Shown: positions 42,144 through 50,712, counted from the stretch's first letter. The stretch is DNA of 64,000 bases from an uncultured Blautia sp. (GCA_900551075.1 URVB01000012.1:1-64000), one strand, 5' to 3'. Notes: generated by a model from the letters alone, not told the origin. A program made the numbers and translations.

Positions 42144-43229
42144 TTACTGTATCAGATAGACATCCGTATAATAGACACCTTTGGATTCGCCTTCCTCATG
42201 GGTCGCCACATAGATATCAATACAATTGGTTTTAATTGCGCCACCGCAGTCTTCTGCCACGTACACCTGTCCATTGATCACTACCTGACTTCCGTAAGGT
42301 ATCTGGGATGGATCTACCGCAATGGTATGATTGGTCACAGCCGTCACACCGGTGGATGTGATGCCATCGGCCCATGGACCGCAGCAAATACTGCAGGGAC
42401 AGTAATGTGTAATTCGGAAGGTTCCCAGCGGCTTCAAGGCAGCATCCGAGGATACCGCCACGGGAGTACCAATCTTTACACCAGCGGCCTCCGAAATTGT
42501 ACCTTCAATGTCGGAAATTCCGTCGACAGCTTCTGCAAAAACGCCTTTGCCATCACTCTTATGAATCTTTCCCGCTCCCTTTTTCTCATCAATGGAATCT
42601 GCCTTTGCCACTTCCGTCTTTTCCTGTCCTTCCAGAGAAGAGGTTGGAATATAGCCAATCTGCTCCGTATGGCTGTCGTCCTCATACACAATCCGGCTCC
42701 ATACCTCATGAAGCGTGCCGGTCCGCTCTACCTCATCCAGTTCCAGAACCTCTCCGACCACCTGTCCATCCTTTCTGCCCGGATAATCCAGAATATCTGT
42801 ATCTACAGCCACCGTTACGGTATCCGAAACCTCCTGTATCTGCATTTCCTCACTGAGAACCGAATCTGAGACATAGCCGATGACCTTGTTTTCTCCCTCC
42901 TGCTCATAGTTTACCTTGCTCCATCCATTATCACAGGAAGCCACTCTTTTTAGCTGCTCTCCCAAAAGCACAGCAGCCAGTTCCCGGCTGTCTTCTCCAG
43001 GAGCGGAACGAATGACTGCTTCCTTTGCGGTTACATATAAGGTATCGGTTTTTGCCACTGCGTTTACTTTTTCACCGCTTCCATCCGCAATTTCAAAAAT
43101 CTGGGGAACAATATCCTTTTCTTCATATGTGCCGAGAATTTCTTCATACCCCTGTACATCTGCAAATACAAATACAGCCGGATGCAGCAAAGAAACACAT
43201 AAAATAAATGCGCAAATCTTTTTTTTCAT
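42144..43229 (-). CDS. Secreted SH3 and 3D-domain cell-wall protein
   Basis: 361 residues with a signal peptide (KKKICAFILCVSLLHPAVFV, then FADVQG). Two bacterial SH3-like repeats (~60-210; LYVTAKEAVIRSAPGEDSRE and a second after it) bind peptidoglycan. The C-terminal 3D domain has the three conserved Asp in AVDPSQIPYGSQVVI, VAEDCGGAI and CIDIYVATHEE. The 3D domain is a lytic-transglycosylase-like fold used by Firmicutes resuscitation-type and spore cortex enzymes (YabE/MltA-like). It probably cleaves cell-wall glycan outside the cell. Transcription runs toward the eutP terminator. Confidence 0.85.
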   Translation of the reverse strand: MKKKICAFILCVSLLHPAVFVFADVQGYEEILGTYEEKDIVPQIFEIADGSGEKVNAVAKTDTLYVTAKEAVIRSAPGEDSRELAAVLLGEQLKRVASCDNGWSKVNYEQEGENKVIGYVSDSVLSEEMQIQEVSDTVTVAVDTDILDYPGRKDGQVVGEVLELDEVERTGTLHEVWSRIVYEDDSHTEQIGYIPTSSLEGQEKTEVAKADSIDEKKGAGKIHKSDGKGVFAEAVDGISDIEGTISEAAGVKIGTPVAVSSDAALKPLGTFRITHYCPCSICCGPWADGITSTGVTAVTNHTIAVDPSQIPYGSQVVINGQVYVAEDCGGAIKTNCIDIYVATHEEGESKGVYYTDVYLIQ

Positions 43230-43385
43230 ATTTTAAACCACCTCTTCCAGTGCCATCAATCCTATGCCATATCATAGCACACGGAAACCGCATTTGCAAA
43301 TTCATGCCTGCTTTTTAGTTTTTTTTAAGAATTATAAAGTCTCTCTCCTCTTTTCAAATTCCCTGTTACCAGTTACAATACATAT

Positions 43386-44072
43386 ATGAAAAAACAAAAG
43401 AGAGCCCAATCCAAATTAACAAAAGAACAAAGGCAGGCCAAACGGCGTGTACAGGTACGCCGTCAAAAAATCCTTCTCTGTGCTCTTCCCCTCCTTCTGT
43501 TTTGTATCCTGCTCATTGTCTTCAGGCTGAACAGGAAAGAACCGCTCCCTGCCATTAATGAAGCCTGTGAATCCTACCGTTCCGATGTAGAACGGCTGGC
43601 TGCACAGTACGGCATGTCTGATTATGTAGATCTTCTGCTGGCTTTAATGATGCAGGAAAGCTCAGGCATCGGTCCGGACGTGATGCAGTCCTCCGAAGGC
43701 GCTTATAATACGAAATATCCACAGGAACCAGGCGGCATTACAGATACTGAATATTCCATAGCCTGCGGTATTCAGGAACTCAAATATGCCATGGACAGAG
43801 CCGGTGTCACCAGCCCTACGGATATGGAACACATTAAGCTGGCGCTGCAGGCGTATAACTTCGGTGCTGATGTTTATATGGATTATATGGAAAAAGAGGG
43901 CCATAACTCCTGGTCTGAAGAGAGTTCTGAAGCCTTTGCCCAAATGGCAAGCGGCCAAACGGCACGTGCAGAAAATGATCCGCTTCTCACTCCTGCTGGT
44001 CCTTGGAATTATGGAGACCAAAATTATCCAGAGCATGTACTGCGATACTATCATCCGGAAAATAACGAATAA
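43386..44072 (+). CDS. Membrane-anchored lysozyme-like transglycosylase
   Basis: 228 residues. A very basic N-terminus (KKQKRAQSKLTKEQRQAKRR), one membrane helix (ILLCALPLLLFCILLIVF), then a lysozyme-like domain: VERLAAQYGMSDYVDLLLAL, the likely catalytic Glu in MMQESSGIGPDVMQSSEG, SIACGIQELKYAMDRAG, and ALQAYNFGADVYMDYME. This is the CwlT/Tn916 Orf14 type fold, also found in chromosomal wall enzymes. It hydrolyses the glycan strand. Start at 43386 without a strong ribosome site. Confidence 0.8.
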   Translation: MKKQKRAQSKLTKEQRQAKRRVQVRRQKILLCALPLLLFCILLIVFRLNRKEPLPAINEACESYRSDVERLAAQYGMSDYVDLLLALMMQESSGIGPDVMQSSEGAYNTKYPQEPGGITDTEYSIACGIQELKYAMDRAGVTSPTDMEHIKLALQAYNFGADVYMDYMEKEGHNSWSEESSEAFAQMASGQTARAENDPLLTPAGPWNYGDQNYPEHVLRYYHPENNE

Positions 44073-44143
44073 TTGGAGAATAATGTAAATTTTGGGGGGG
44101 AAAATAAAGGGAAAATAAAGGTCCAATTTTTTCAAAAAAATAT

Positions 44144-44172
44144 TTGACAAACGCCACTCTCTCTGGTATTAT
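44144..44172 (+). promoter_or_regulatory. Strong promoter of tRNA-Gly
   Basis: TTGACA (44144-44149), a spacer of 17 bases, TATTAT (44167-44172). The tRNA begins 41 bases after the -10 box. Confidence 0.85.
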
Positions 44173-44213
44173 ATATCTTGTCGCTGAGGTAACACCTCAC
44201 AGACATCAAAAAT

Positions 44214-44286
44214 GCGATAGTGGCGTAGTTGGTAACGCGCGACCTTGCCAAGGTCGAGACCGCGGGTTCGAGCCCCGTCTATCGCT
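44214..44286 (+). tRNA. tRNA-Gly (GCC)
   Basis: A complete 73-base cloverleaf: acceptor GCGATAG / CTATCGC, D arm GCGT...ACGC, anticodon arm CGACC-TTGCCAA-GGTCG with anticodon GCC, T arm GCGGG-TTCGAGC-CCCGT, discriminator T. The 3' CCA is not encoded (TCT follows). A promoter lies upstream and a terminator directly downstream. Confidence 0.96.
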
Positions 44287-44290
44287 CTTC

Positions 44291-44318
44291 GGACTCTTGA
44301 ATAAGCAAGAGTCCTTTT
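44291..44318 (+). terminator. Terminator after tRNA-Gly
   Basis: A perfect 9-bp stem GGACTCTTG / CAAGAGTCC with a 6-base loop and a four-T run. Confidence 0.9.
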
Positions 44319-44420
44319 CTATGTCAAAGAAAAGGACTCCATATTATTCAAAGCCGTCAATATAAATTGACTCATTTCTTTCAAGGATGTTACAGCTTAT
44401 ACAACAGCTTCAGAGAATCA

Positions 44421-44525
44421 TTATTTATCCTTCTTAAACGTCTCCTTCAGCATATTATAAAGCAGATACGCCGCAATTCCACATCCGCCGCCGACAATAA
44501 TCACATTTAATACCGTATACATCAT
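44421..44525 (-). CDS. 34-residue membrane peptide coupled to the sodium symporter
   Basis: The tandem ATG at 44525/44522 follows CAGGAGGTGGC. The product starts MMYTVLNVIIVGGGCGIAAY, continues LLYNMLKETFKKDK: one membrane helix and a basic cytoplasmic end. The start overlaps the symporter stop by 4 bases (ATGA), so it is translationally coupled and may be an accessory subunit, as small membrane proteins are for other sodium symporters. No family recognised. Confidence 0.65.
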   Translation of the reverse strand: MMYTVLNVIIVGGGCGIAAYLLYNMLKETFKKDK

Positions 44526-45910
44526 GCCACCTCCTGGCCATTTGTGCCGTCATAGGTTAAACTGCAGGATACAAACAATGCAACTGTGGAGCATGCCAGT
44601 CCGAAAAGAAAATGACTGATTCCCAGGGGAGAACCCATAAGCCAGTAGCCAACGGTTGTCACCACTGCCACGATTACCGTAATCATAGCACCCTTTGGAT
44701 TGGTCTTTTTCCAGAAGAACATTCCAATGAAAATCGGAATCAGCGCTGCCACACACGGTGCACCTACATCCTCCATAATCGTTACAATGGAGCTTCCCTG
44801 ATACCCCACAATGATTGCGAGAATCGTAAAGATTACAAGAGAAACCCTCTGTGTAGTAAGCACCTGTTTTCCATCCATATCCTTCTTAACACGTGCAGCC
44901 ACGTCTCTTGTAAAGGTTACGCTGGTCGCCATAGCCACCGATGCCGCAGTACCCATAACAGCCGCAAGCAAACCGGAAAGAAGGAATGCCCCTGATAAAT
45001 CGCCTGTCATCTTATCAATCATCGCAGGAATGATGGAGTCAGAGGTTCCAAGCTCCGGAATCAGCAGAATACCCATGATACCAATAAGCCCTGCAAAAAT
45101 CATATACGGAAGATAAATCAAAAGCGCTGCGGTAAGAGTCGCACCTTTTGCTTCCTGTGCATTTTTTGCACCGCATATTCTCAGGAAGTTTTCATTGTTG
45201 ATCATTCCAACCAGTCCAAAATACAGGAACATGGAAATCATAGAAGGAACGCCCATAGTGGTCAGACTCTTCTGACTTGCTGTCAAACTCATGGCCATAC
45301 CCTCTGTTCCGCCGATTTTCACCATGGCAACAATCGGAATAACCACCATAACGGAAATAATCATCAGGCTGACATTTAATTTATCCGTATTTGTCGCCGC
45401 CACCATACCGCCGATAACAGAATAAATCATCATAATCACACTCATAATGATAATTGCATGCAGAAGGCTTAAGGACGGAATAAAAATCTGAAGGATTGTT
45501 CCCAGGGAACGCACCTGTCCTGCAAGAATACCAAATACCTGTACAAGAGTCAGGATACAGATAAGATTTGCCACGCGTTCACCCAAACGGTTACGAATCA
45601 GCTCCGGAATTGTGGTAACATTGGCTTCTCTGATTTTCCTGGCAAAAACAAGGCCCGACAAAATCGCTCCGGCGGCTGCACCAAAGCCCAGCACCATGCC
45701 CGAAAATCCGTAAGCGTAGGTCATACTTGCCACACCCATGGTCGCACCGGCGCCAACCTGTGCGGAGGCCATGGAATATACATTTGTCCAGAAAGGAATC
45801 TGCTTACCGGCAGTTGCAAAATCCTCCGCGGTCTTTACCTTTCTGGCGCTGAGAAAACCAATCACAAGGATCACTGCCATGTATATAAACGCAACCAGTA
45901 CTTTTGCCAT
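44522..45910 (-). CDS. Sodium:solute symporter (SSS family)
   Basis: 462 residues, about 13 membrane helices, with the SSS pattern: start AKVLVAFIYMAVILVIGFLS, SARKVKTAEDFATAGKQIPF, YAYGFSGMVLGFGAAAGAIL, GLLAAVMGTAASVAMATSVT. It couples sodium entry to uptake of an organic solute. The substrate is unknown; the operon with MalY-type beta-lyase and RidA suggests an amino acid such as serine, cysteine or a D-amino acid. It lies 4 bases after the malY gene. Confidence 0.88.
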   Translation of the reverse strand: MAKVLVAFIYMAVILVIGFLSARKVKTAEDFATAGKQIPFWTNVYSMASAQVGAGATMGVASMTYAYGFSGMVLGFGAAAGAILSGLVFARKIREANVTTIPELIRNRLGERVANLICILTLVQVFGILAGQVRSLGTILQIFIPSLSLLHAIIIMSVIMMIYSVIGGMVAATNTDKLNVSLMIISVMVVIPIVAMVKIGGTEGMAMSLTASQKSLTTMGVPSMISMFLYFGLVGMINNENFLRICGAKNAQEAKGATLTAALLIYLPYMIFAGLIGIMGILLIPELGTSDSIIPAMIDKMTGDLSGAFLLSGLLAAVMGTAASVAMATSVTFTRDVAARVKKDMDGKQVLTTQRVSLVIFTILAIIVGYQGSSIVTIMEDVGAPCVAALIPIFIGMFFWKKTNPKGAMITVIVAVVTTVGYWLMGSPLGISHFLFGLACSTVALFVSCSLTYDGTNGQEVA

Positions 45911-45914
45911 GCCT

Positions 45915-47105
45915 TCATACCCCCTTCATGAGCTTTTTCACGCCGCGTTCCATACGGTCAAGCCCCTCTTCCAGAATCTCCCTGCTTGTCGCAAGACAGA
46001 TTCGTACATGGCCTTCGGAACCAGGTCCAAAGAACTGCCTGCCGCCCGGAACGATTGCAAGCTTCTCTTCCCTCTTCAGATATTCCACCAGCTCCTCTGC
46101 ACTCATAGGAAGCGCGGATACATCCGGAAACATGACAAAGGTTGCCTGCGGTGCATAGCATTTCACACCCGGCATCTGATTCAGTCTTTCCAACGCATAG
46201 TCACGGTTTGACTGCAGATGCGCCACAAATGCATCCAGCCAGCCGTAACACTTGTCCAGGCAGGCAATTCCGGCCACCTGAGAAAGAGAAGAAATGCCTC
46301 CGATCGTAGTATCCACCAGGGATGCCTCCACCAGCTTCTCAAAAATCTCCTCATCCTGGCAGTAAATGCATCCGGCTCTCAGTCCCGCAATACCAAAGCT
46401 CTTGGAAAATCCGAAAACAGACAGTGTTCTTTTATTCTTTTCCTTTCCTAAGGAACAGATGCTGACAAAATCCGCATCTGTGTACACGATATCGGACCAG
46501 ATTTCATCATTCATGATATAAAATCCATATTTTTCCGAAAGCTCAAGCAGATATTCCAGATCCTCTTTCGGATAAACCTTACCAAGTGGGTTATGCGGAT
46601 TACAAAGGCCAAGCATCTTTGTCTTCGGTGTGATATAGTTTTCGATGTGGCTGAAATCAATGGTTCCGTCCTCACGGAATTTCATTGGGAACAGATTCAC
46701 CTTCGCTCCGGCCGCTTCCATGCTGGTCTTGAAAAGAAAATCCACCGGGTCAAATACAAGCGCTTCATCACCCGGCTGCAAAATTGCACCGGCAATTATA
46801 TGCATGCCTCTTGCCGCACTGTCTATCGGCAGAACCAGCTCCGGATCAATGTCTTCATTTTTTCTTTCCTTCAATGCTCTGACAAGGCTTTCCCTGAATT
46901 GTGGGAAGCCCCTCTTCGGCGTATAAGAAAAATATCCGCCCTGAATGTATTCAATCAAAGCATCTGCAATCGCCTGTGGTGCCGGAAAATCCGGGTCTGC
47001 TGCTGTCAGGGGAATAACCCCCTCGTCTACCTCCGCCCATCTGAGATTATAGGCACGCTGTTTTAAAACCTTCAGATTTACATCCTGATTTGTAAAGCTT
47101 TCCAT
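45915..47105 (-). CDS. MalY/PatB-type PLP cystathionine beta-lyase / aminotransferase
   Basis: 396 residues, fold type I. NPHNPLGKVYPKEDLEYLLE, NDEIWSDIVY with the PLP Asp region, and the PLP Lys in SVFGFSKSFGIAGLRAGCIY. The MalY/PatB group cleaves C-S bonds of cystathionine or cysteine and related substrates. Such beta-elimination releases 2-aminoacrylate, which RidA (encoded 26 bases upstream) detoxifies. It is followed by a sodium symporter. The exact substrate cannot be read from sequence. Confidence 0.85.
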   Translation of the reverse strand: MESFTNQDVNLKVLKQRAYNLRWAEVDEGVIPLTAADPDFPAPQAIADALIEYIQGGYFSYTPKRGFPQFRESLVRALKERKNEDIDPELVLPIDSAARGMHIIAGAILQPGDEALVFDPVDFLFKTSMEAAGAKVNLFPMKFREDGTIDFSHIENYITPKTKMLGLCNPHNPLGKVYPKEDLEYLLELSEKYGFYIMNDEIWSDIVYTDADFVSICSLGKEKNKRTLSVFGFSKSFGIAGLRAGCIYCQDEEIFEKLVEASLVDTTIGGISSLSQVAGIACLDKCYGWLDAFVAHLQSNRDYALERLNQMPGVKCYAPQATFVMFPDVSALPMSAEELVEYLKREEKLAIVPGGRQFFGPGSEGHVRICLATSREILEEGLDRMERGVKKLMKGV

Positions 47106-47131
47106 CTCTCTGCCTCCTGTCGTTGAATTGA

Positions 47132-47500
47132 TTATTTAACCGCTACTACTTCTATTTCACAAAGGAGTCCCTTTGGAATAGCTTTTACAGCCACGCAGCT
47201 TCTTGCAGGTCCCGACACGAAATATTTCGCATAAACCTCGTTGAATATCTGGAAATCATTCATGTCTGCCAGAAAACACGTTGTTTTGATAACATTTTCG
47301 AATGACAATCCGGCCGCCTCAAGAATTGCACCCACATTTTTGCAGCTCTGTTCTGCCTGGGCTTCAATGCCTTCGGGTGCCGTACCTGTTGCCGGGTCTA
47401 CCGGAATCTGTCCGGATGCAAATACAAAATTCTCTGTCTCCAATGCCTGAGAGTATGGTCCGATTGCTGCTGGTGCTTTTTCTGTTGAAATAATTTTCAT
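47132..47500 (-). CDS. ridA: RidA family enamine/imine deaminase
   Basis: 122 residues. STEKAPAAIGPYSQALETEN, FASGQIPVDPATG, CKNVGAILEAAGLSFENVIK, and the substrate Arg region in GPARSCVAVKAIPKGLLCEI. RidA hydrolyses reactive enamines such as 2-aminoacrylate made by PLP lyases; its neighbour MalY is such an enzyme. It is the first gene of the operon and has a clear promoter with repeats. Confidence 0.92.
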   Translation of the reverse strand: MKIISTEKAPAAIGPYSQALETENFVFASGQIPVDPATGTAPEGIEAQAEQSCKNVGAILEAAGLSFENVIKTTCFLADMNDFQIFNEVYAKYFVSGPARSCVAVKAIPKGLLCEIEVVAVK

Positions 47501-47565
47501 CGTACAACCTCCTTGGTAAACTTTAATGATTTTTTCACTTCTTTTTTATTTTTTTGTGTAAATCT

Positions 47566-47621
47566 ACTATATCAATAAAATTTATTTCAGTCAATGGTAA
47601 ATTTTAATAAAATTTATTTCA
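47566..47621 (-). promoter_or_regulatory. ridA promoter with two copies of a 16-bp operator-like repeat
   Basis: On the minus strand, TTGACT (47594-47589), 17 bases, TATAGT (47571-47566). The 16-mer AATAAAATTTATTTCA (plus strand) fills the spacer (47574-47589) and recurs upstream at 47606-47621, 32 bp (about three helix turns) apart. Repression by the nearby PAS/HTH regulator is a plausible reading. Confidence 0.7.
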
Positions 47622-47632
47622 TTAATTTGGTG

Positions 47633-47672
47633 TAAAAAACGAAGGAGTTCCTACTTGAGTAACCCCTTCGTC
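47633..47672 (-). terminator. Terminator of the PAS/HTH regulator gene
   Basis: Leftward stem ACGAAGGGGTTAC / AACTCCTTCGT followed by six T. A third near-copy of the 16-bp repeat (47680-47695) lies just before it. Confidence 0.75.
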
Positions 47673-47741
47673 CAATATCAATGTAATTTATTTCATTTCA
47701 TTATAATATTATTTTAAGCTTTACCTCCGCTCAGCTATTTC

Positions 47742-48398
47742 TTATTTCTTTTCTCCTTTTATGTACCGCAAATGCATATACACCGTATTTTTTGATATAT
47801 TCAGCCGCTCCGCCACATAATCCACCGAATTTTTCATATTAAAAATTCCCTGTCTGTACAAAACACGGATAATGTTGCGGTTTTTCAAGGAAGGGACAAT
47901 CGTGCCGTCCCATGTAACACTTTGGATTGCCCGGGATATGGAATCCTCCAGAAGATCGTTGCTGTTGTCCAGATACATTTCTGTCCTGGTAACGGCTGCC
48001 GGGCCTCCGCCAAAGGCAAATACGGACAAAAAATCCGCCAGCGGCATATTCAGATAAAAATTAATGCACAGAAGTCCAATAATCCTGTCTTCCTCTCCGC
48101 AGATTGCAATGGTCGCCGATTTCAGCGGCTCTCCCTTTTTATTCTTTGAAAAATAAGAAATTCCTGTCTGGCGGGGCTCCTTCTGCAGCTTGTCCAGCAT
48201 CTCCAGAGCAAGATTCGTAATCGGAGCCCCTACCTTTCTTCCGGTATGATGACCATTCACGATTTTAATAACAGACCTGTCCAGATTCTCCAAACTGTGC
48301 AGAACGATCTCACAACCTTCCCCCAGATAATCTGCAAGTCCATCCAGAAGCGTGTCATATGATTTCAGTATTTTTAAGTCAATCTCTGTCAGTTTCAT
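47742..48398 (-). CDS. YheO/DauR-type PAS and HTH transcription regulator
   Basis: 218 residues from the ATG at 48398 (MKLTEIDLKILKSYDTLLDG). A TTG at 48410 is an alternative start close to the AGGA site. N-terminal PAS-like YheO domain: CEIVLHSLENLDRSVIKIVN, GHHTGRKVGAPITNLALEML, IGLLCINFYL. C-terminal HTH: VLYRQGIFNMKNSVDYVAER with LNISKNTVYMHLRYIKG. Members sense small amines or D-amino acids. It lies upstream of ridA-malY-symporter, where three copies of a 16-bp repeat occur, and probably controls that operon. Confidence 0.8.
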   Translation of the reverse strand: MKLTEIDLKILKSYDTLLDGLADYLGEGCEIVLHSLENLDRSVIKIVNGHHTGRKVGAPITNLALEMLDKLQKEPRQTGISYFSKNKKGEPLKSATIAICGEEDRIIGLLCINFYLNMPLADFLSVFAFGGGPAAVTRTEMYLDNSNDLLEDSISRAIQSVTWDGTIVPSLKNRNIIRVLYRQGIFNMKNSVDYVAERLNISKNTVYMHLRYIKGEKK

Positions 48399-48459
48399 TT
48401 CTTTTACCAATCCTGTCTGTTTTCATGCTATGCAAAGTCAATCCGAAAGCTGTTTTCTC

Positions 48460-49644
48460 TTAATGATGGAACAGACGGATTCCCGTAAATGCCATAGCCA
48501 TTCCATATTTGTTGCATGTTTCGATCACCGCATCATCTCTTACGGACCCGCCCGGCTGCGCAATATACTTCACACCGCTCTTATGAGCCCGCTCAATATT
48601 ATCGCTGAACGGGAAGAAAGCATCCGATCCGAGAGTCACATCTGTCAGTTCATCCAGCCATGCGCGTTTTTCCTCTCGTGTAAATACCTCCGGTTTCTCT
48701 GTAAAAACATTTTCCCATGCACCATCGGCCAATACATCCATATACTCCTCACCGATGTACACATCAATCGCATTGTCTCTCTCTGCTCTGCTTATGGTAT
48801 CCTTAAACGGCAGATTCAAAACCTTCGGGCACTGGCGAAGGAACCAGTTGTCTGCCTTCTGTCCTGCCAATCTGGTACAATGCACACGGGACTGCTGTCC
48901 TGCACCTACACCGATCGCCTGTCCATCCTTCACAAAGCACACGGAATTAGACTGCGTATATTTCAGGACGATCAGGGAAATCTTCATATCACGTTTTGCT
49001 GCCTCTGACAGTTCCTTATTCTCAGTCACAAGATTGGAGATCAGCGCATCATCAATCACCAGCTCCTGCCTTCCCTGTTCAAAGGTCACTCCAAACACTT
49101 CCTTGTGTTCCAGGGGAGCCGGAATGTAATCCGGGTCGATTTCAATGACATTGTAATTGCCTTTTTTCTTCTGCTTCAATATTTCCAGCGCTTCTTCCGT
49201 ATATCCCGGTGCAATCACACCATCCGAAACCTCTCTTTTGATCAAAAGCGCCGTATCTTTGTCACAGACATCTGATAAAGAAATAAAGTCACCAAAGGAA
49301 GACATTCTGTCCGCACCCCTTGCCCTTGCGTAAGCACAGGCAATTGGTGAAAAATTCTTCCAGTCCATATCATCTACCCAATAAATCTTTGCAAGAGCCT
49401 CCGTAAGGGGAAGTCCCACAGAAGCACCTGCAGGAGAAACATGTTTAAAAGAAGCTGCCGCTGCAAGTCCGGTTGCTTTCTTCAGGTCATGCACGAGCTG
49501 CCAACCATTAAATGCATCCAGAAAATTAATATATCCGGGTTTTCCGCTCAATACCCTGATGGGCAGATCACTTCCATCTGCGAGATAAATCCTGGATGGC
49601 TTCTGATTGGGGTTACATCCATATTTCAGTTCCAATTCTTTCAT
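48460..49644 (-). CDS. purH: AICAR formyltransferase, stand-alone type
   Basis: 394 residues from the ATG at 49644 behind GGAGG. It corresponds to the C-terminal AICAR transformylase half of PurH only: KYGCNPNQKPSRIYLADGSD, AASFKHVSPAGASVGLPL, SNSVCFVKDGQAIGVGAGQQ, SDAFFPFSDNIERAHKSGVK, and the IAQPGGSVRDDAVIETCNKY end. It makes FAICAR from AICAR. The missing IMP cyclohydrolase half is supplied by the PurO-type gene upstream. It lies 70 bases after purO under the same ZTP riboswitch. Confidence 0.92.
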   Translation of the reverse strand: MKELELKYGCNPNQKPSRIYLADGSDLPIRVLSGKPGYINFLDAFNGWQLVHDLKKATGLAAAASFKHVSPAGASVGLPLTEALAKIYWVDDMDWKNFSPIACAYARARGADRMSSFGDFISLSDVCDKDTALLIKREVSDGVIAPGYTEEALEILKQKKKGNYNVIEIDPDYIPAPLEHKEVFGVTFEQGRQELVIDDALISNLVTENKELSEAAKRDMKISLIVLKYTQSNSVCFVKDGQAIGVGAGQQSRVHCTRLAGQKADNWFLRQCPKVLNLPFKDTISRAERDNAIDVYIGEEYMDVLADGAWENVFTEKPEVFTREEKRAWLDELTDVTLGSDAFFPFSDNIERAHKSGVKYIAQPGGSVRDDAVIETCNKYGMAMAFTGIRLFHH

Positions 49645-49714
49645 GTAAAATCCTCCGTTTCCCTATCCGGCTTCTAGCTGTTGCTAATCCTTTTTACGCT
49701 TATTATTCCGGTTC

Positions 49715-50428
49715 TTAATGATTCTTATTTATAATCCTGGTTTCGTAGGTACCTGCTGCAATATCTATATAGCGCACAAACAAGGATACCTTATTATCCT
49801 CGTTGAGACTGTTCCAAAGCATTTGTGTAAATGCTTCCATATCCTCCCGGATTGCCACCAGCTTCGGCTCTCCCTCAAAGCTTGGAAGCGGATTGCCATC
49901 ACACTGATAGGTATGAATAAAATGACCTTCGCCTGCCGCTGCATTTTCATATGCAAAGGTGTAACGGCTGCAGGATTTTGGATTCCCATTATTGCTCTTT
50001 AAGATAGACATTGCATAGCTGTATTTCCCATTTTCCACATGCATCACCCCCGAAATCCGAGGCGTATAATTCGGTGCATCCGGTTCAAATTCCCTGCATC
50101 GCAGAGACTGCTCAAACGTGAGCTGCCTGTCCATGCCTTCGTAGATCGTATCCGTCTGGTCACCGTTGGTCACGATGGTCTTATTTCCCAGGACACGTAC
50201 CGGTGCGTAAATAATGAGACTTGGATCAGTAAGCCTGGAAGGGTCAAATGCCTGTGTGCGGATTCCCTCGCCCTCTTCTACAAATACACGGTTTCTGCTG
50301 TTCTCACTTCTGCCCATAATGAAATAAGCTGTCACTGCCTTTGTCCCATCTGCGGAACGCCCGATTACAATTCCTCTGCCCGGATAGGAATTTTCTTTTA
50401 ATTCTTTTTCCAGTGATAACATTTCCAT
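49715..50428 (-). CDS. purO: IMP cyclohydrolase, archaeal PurO type
   Basis: 237 residues from the ATG at 50428 behind AAGGAGAAC. Family pattern: YPGRGIVIGRSADGTKAVTA, YFIMGRSENSRNRVFVEE, LIIYAPVRVLGNKTIVTNGD, QTDTI, PNYTPRISGVM. It closes FAICAR to IMP, the last step of purine synthesis. Most bacteria use the N-terminal half of bifunctional PurH; a PurO-like enzyme plus a stand-alone transformylase is the archaeal-like layout used by some Clostridia. The ZTP riboswitch upstream fits control by ZMP/ZTP. Confidence 0.88.
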   Translation of the reverse strand: MEMLSLEKELKENSYPGRGIVIGRSADGTKAVTAYFIMGRSENSRNRVFVEEGEGIRTQAFDPSRLTDPSLIIYAPVRVLGNKTIVTNGDQTDTIYEGMDRQLTFEQSLRCREFEPDAPNYTPRISGVMHVENGKYSYAMSILKSNNGNPKSCSRYTFAYENAAAGEGHFIHTYQCDGNPLPSFEGEPKLVAIREDMEAFTQMLWNSLNEDNKVSLFVRYIDIAAGTYETRIINKNH

Positions 50429-50467
50429 GATCTGTTCTCCTTTTCATAAATTAATCTGCTGCAGCAG

Positions 50468-50573
50468 TAAAAAAACGCCTGGGTAGTCTGCTTCCAGGCT
50501 GCCCAGGCGGTCGGCACATTTCCATACTGCACTCCCTGTAGGTACTCCTACTTCCGCCAGTCATGCAGTCACT
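50468..50573 (-). promoter_or_regulatory. ZTP (pfl) riboswitch with intrinsic terminator
   Basis: On the minus strand the leader carries the ZTP aptamer signatures GACTGGCGGA and AGGGAGTGCAG and the CCGCCTGGGC 3' half (50510-50501). The same 3' strand also pairs downstream with CCCAGGCG to form a terminator hairpin followed by seven T (50475-50469). ZMP binding should stabilise the aptamer and prevent termination, turning on purO-purH when folate one-carbon units are short. A TATAAT -10 box lies just upstream (about 50577-50582). Confidence 0.9.
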
Positions 50574-50625
50574 TTTATTATAGTACAATATTTCCCTTAA
50601 TTTTGCAAGAAAAACAAAAAAATCT

Positions 50626-50712
50626 TTAGAGACCTGAGCCACGCATTTTCTCTTCAAAAGCGCAAATGCCCAATACAGCAGCAATCAGACTGATAATCAT
50701 CATTGTTTCCAT
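50626..50712 (-). CDS. 28-residue hydrophobic microprotein
   Basis: The ATG at 50712 lies inside the preceding 57-residue frame. The product starts METMMIISLIAAVLGICAF and ends EEKMRGSGL: a single membrane helix with a charged end. A GGGCGGG stretch stands a few bases upstream as a weak ribosome site. It could be a real membrane peptide coupled to the upstream frame. Evidence is limited to layout and hydrophobicity. Confidence 0.4.
   Translation of the reverse strand: METMMIISLIAAVLGICAFEEKMRGSGL

Noticed and set aside
43386..44072. A second ICE indicated by the Orf14-like lysozyme domain
   Set aside because: No conjugation genes lie around it; the neighbours are core genes, and similar wall enzymes are chromosomal in Lachnospiraceae.
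50451..50684. A 77-residue ORF over the ZTP riboswitch
   Set aside because: It lies across the aptamer and terminator, has no ribosome site, and has no protein-like features.
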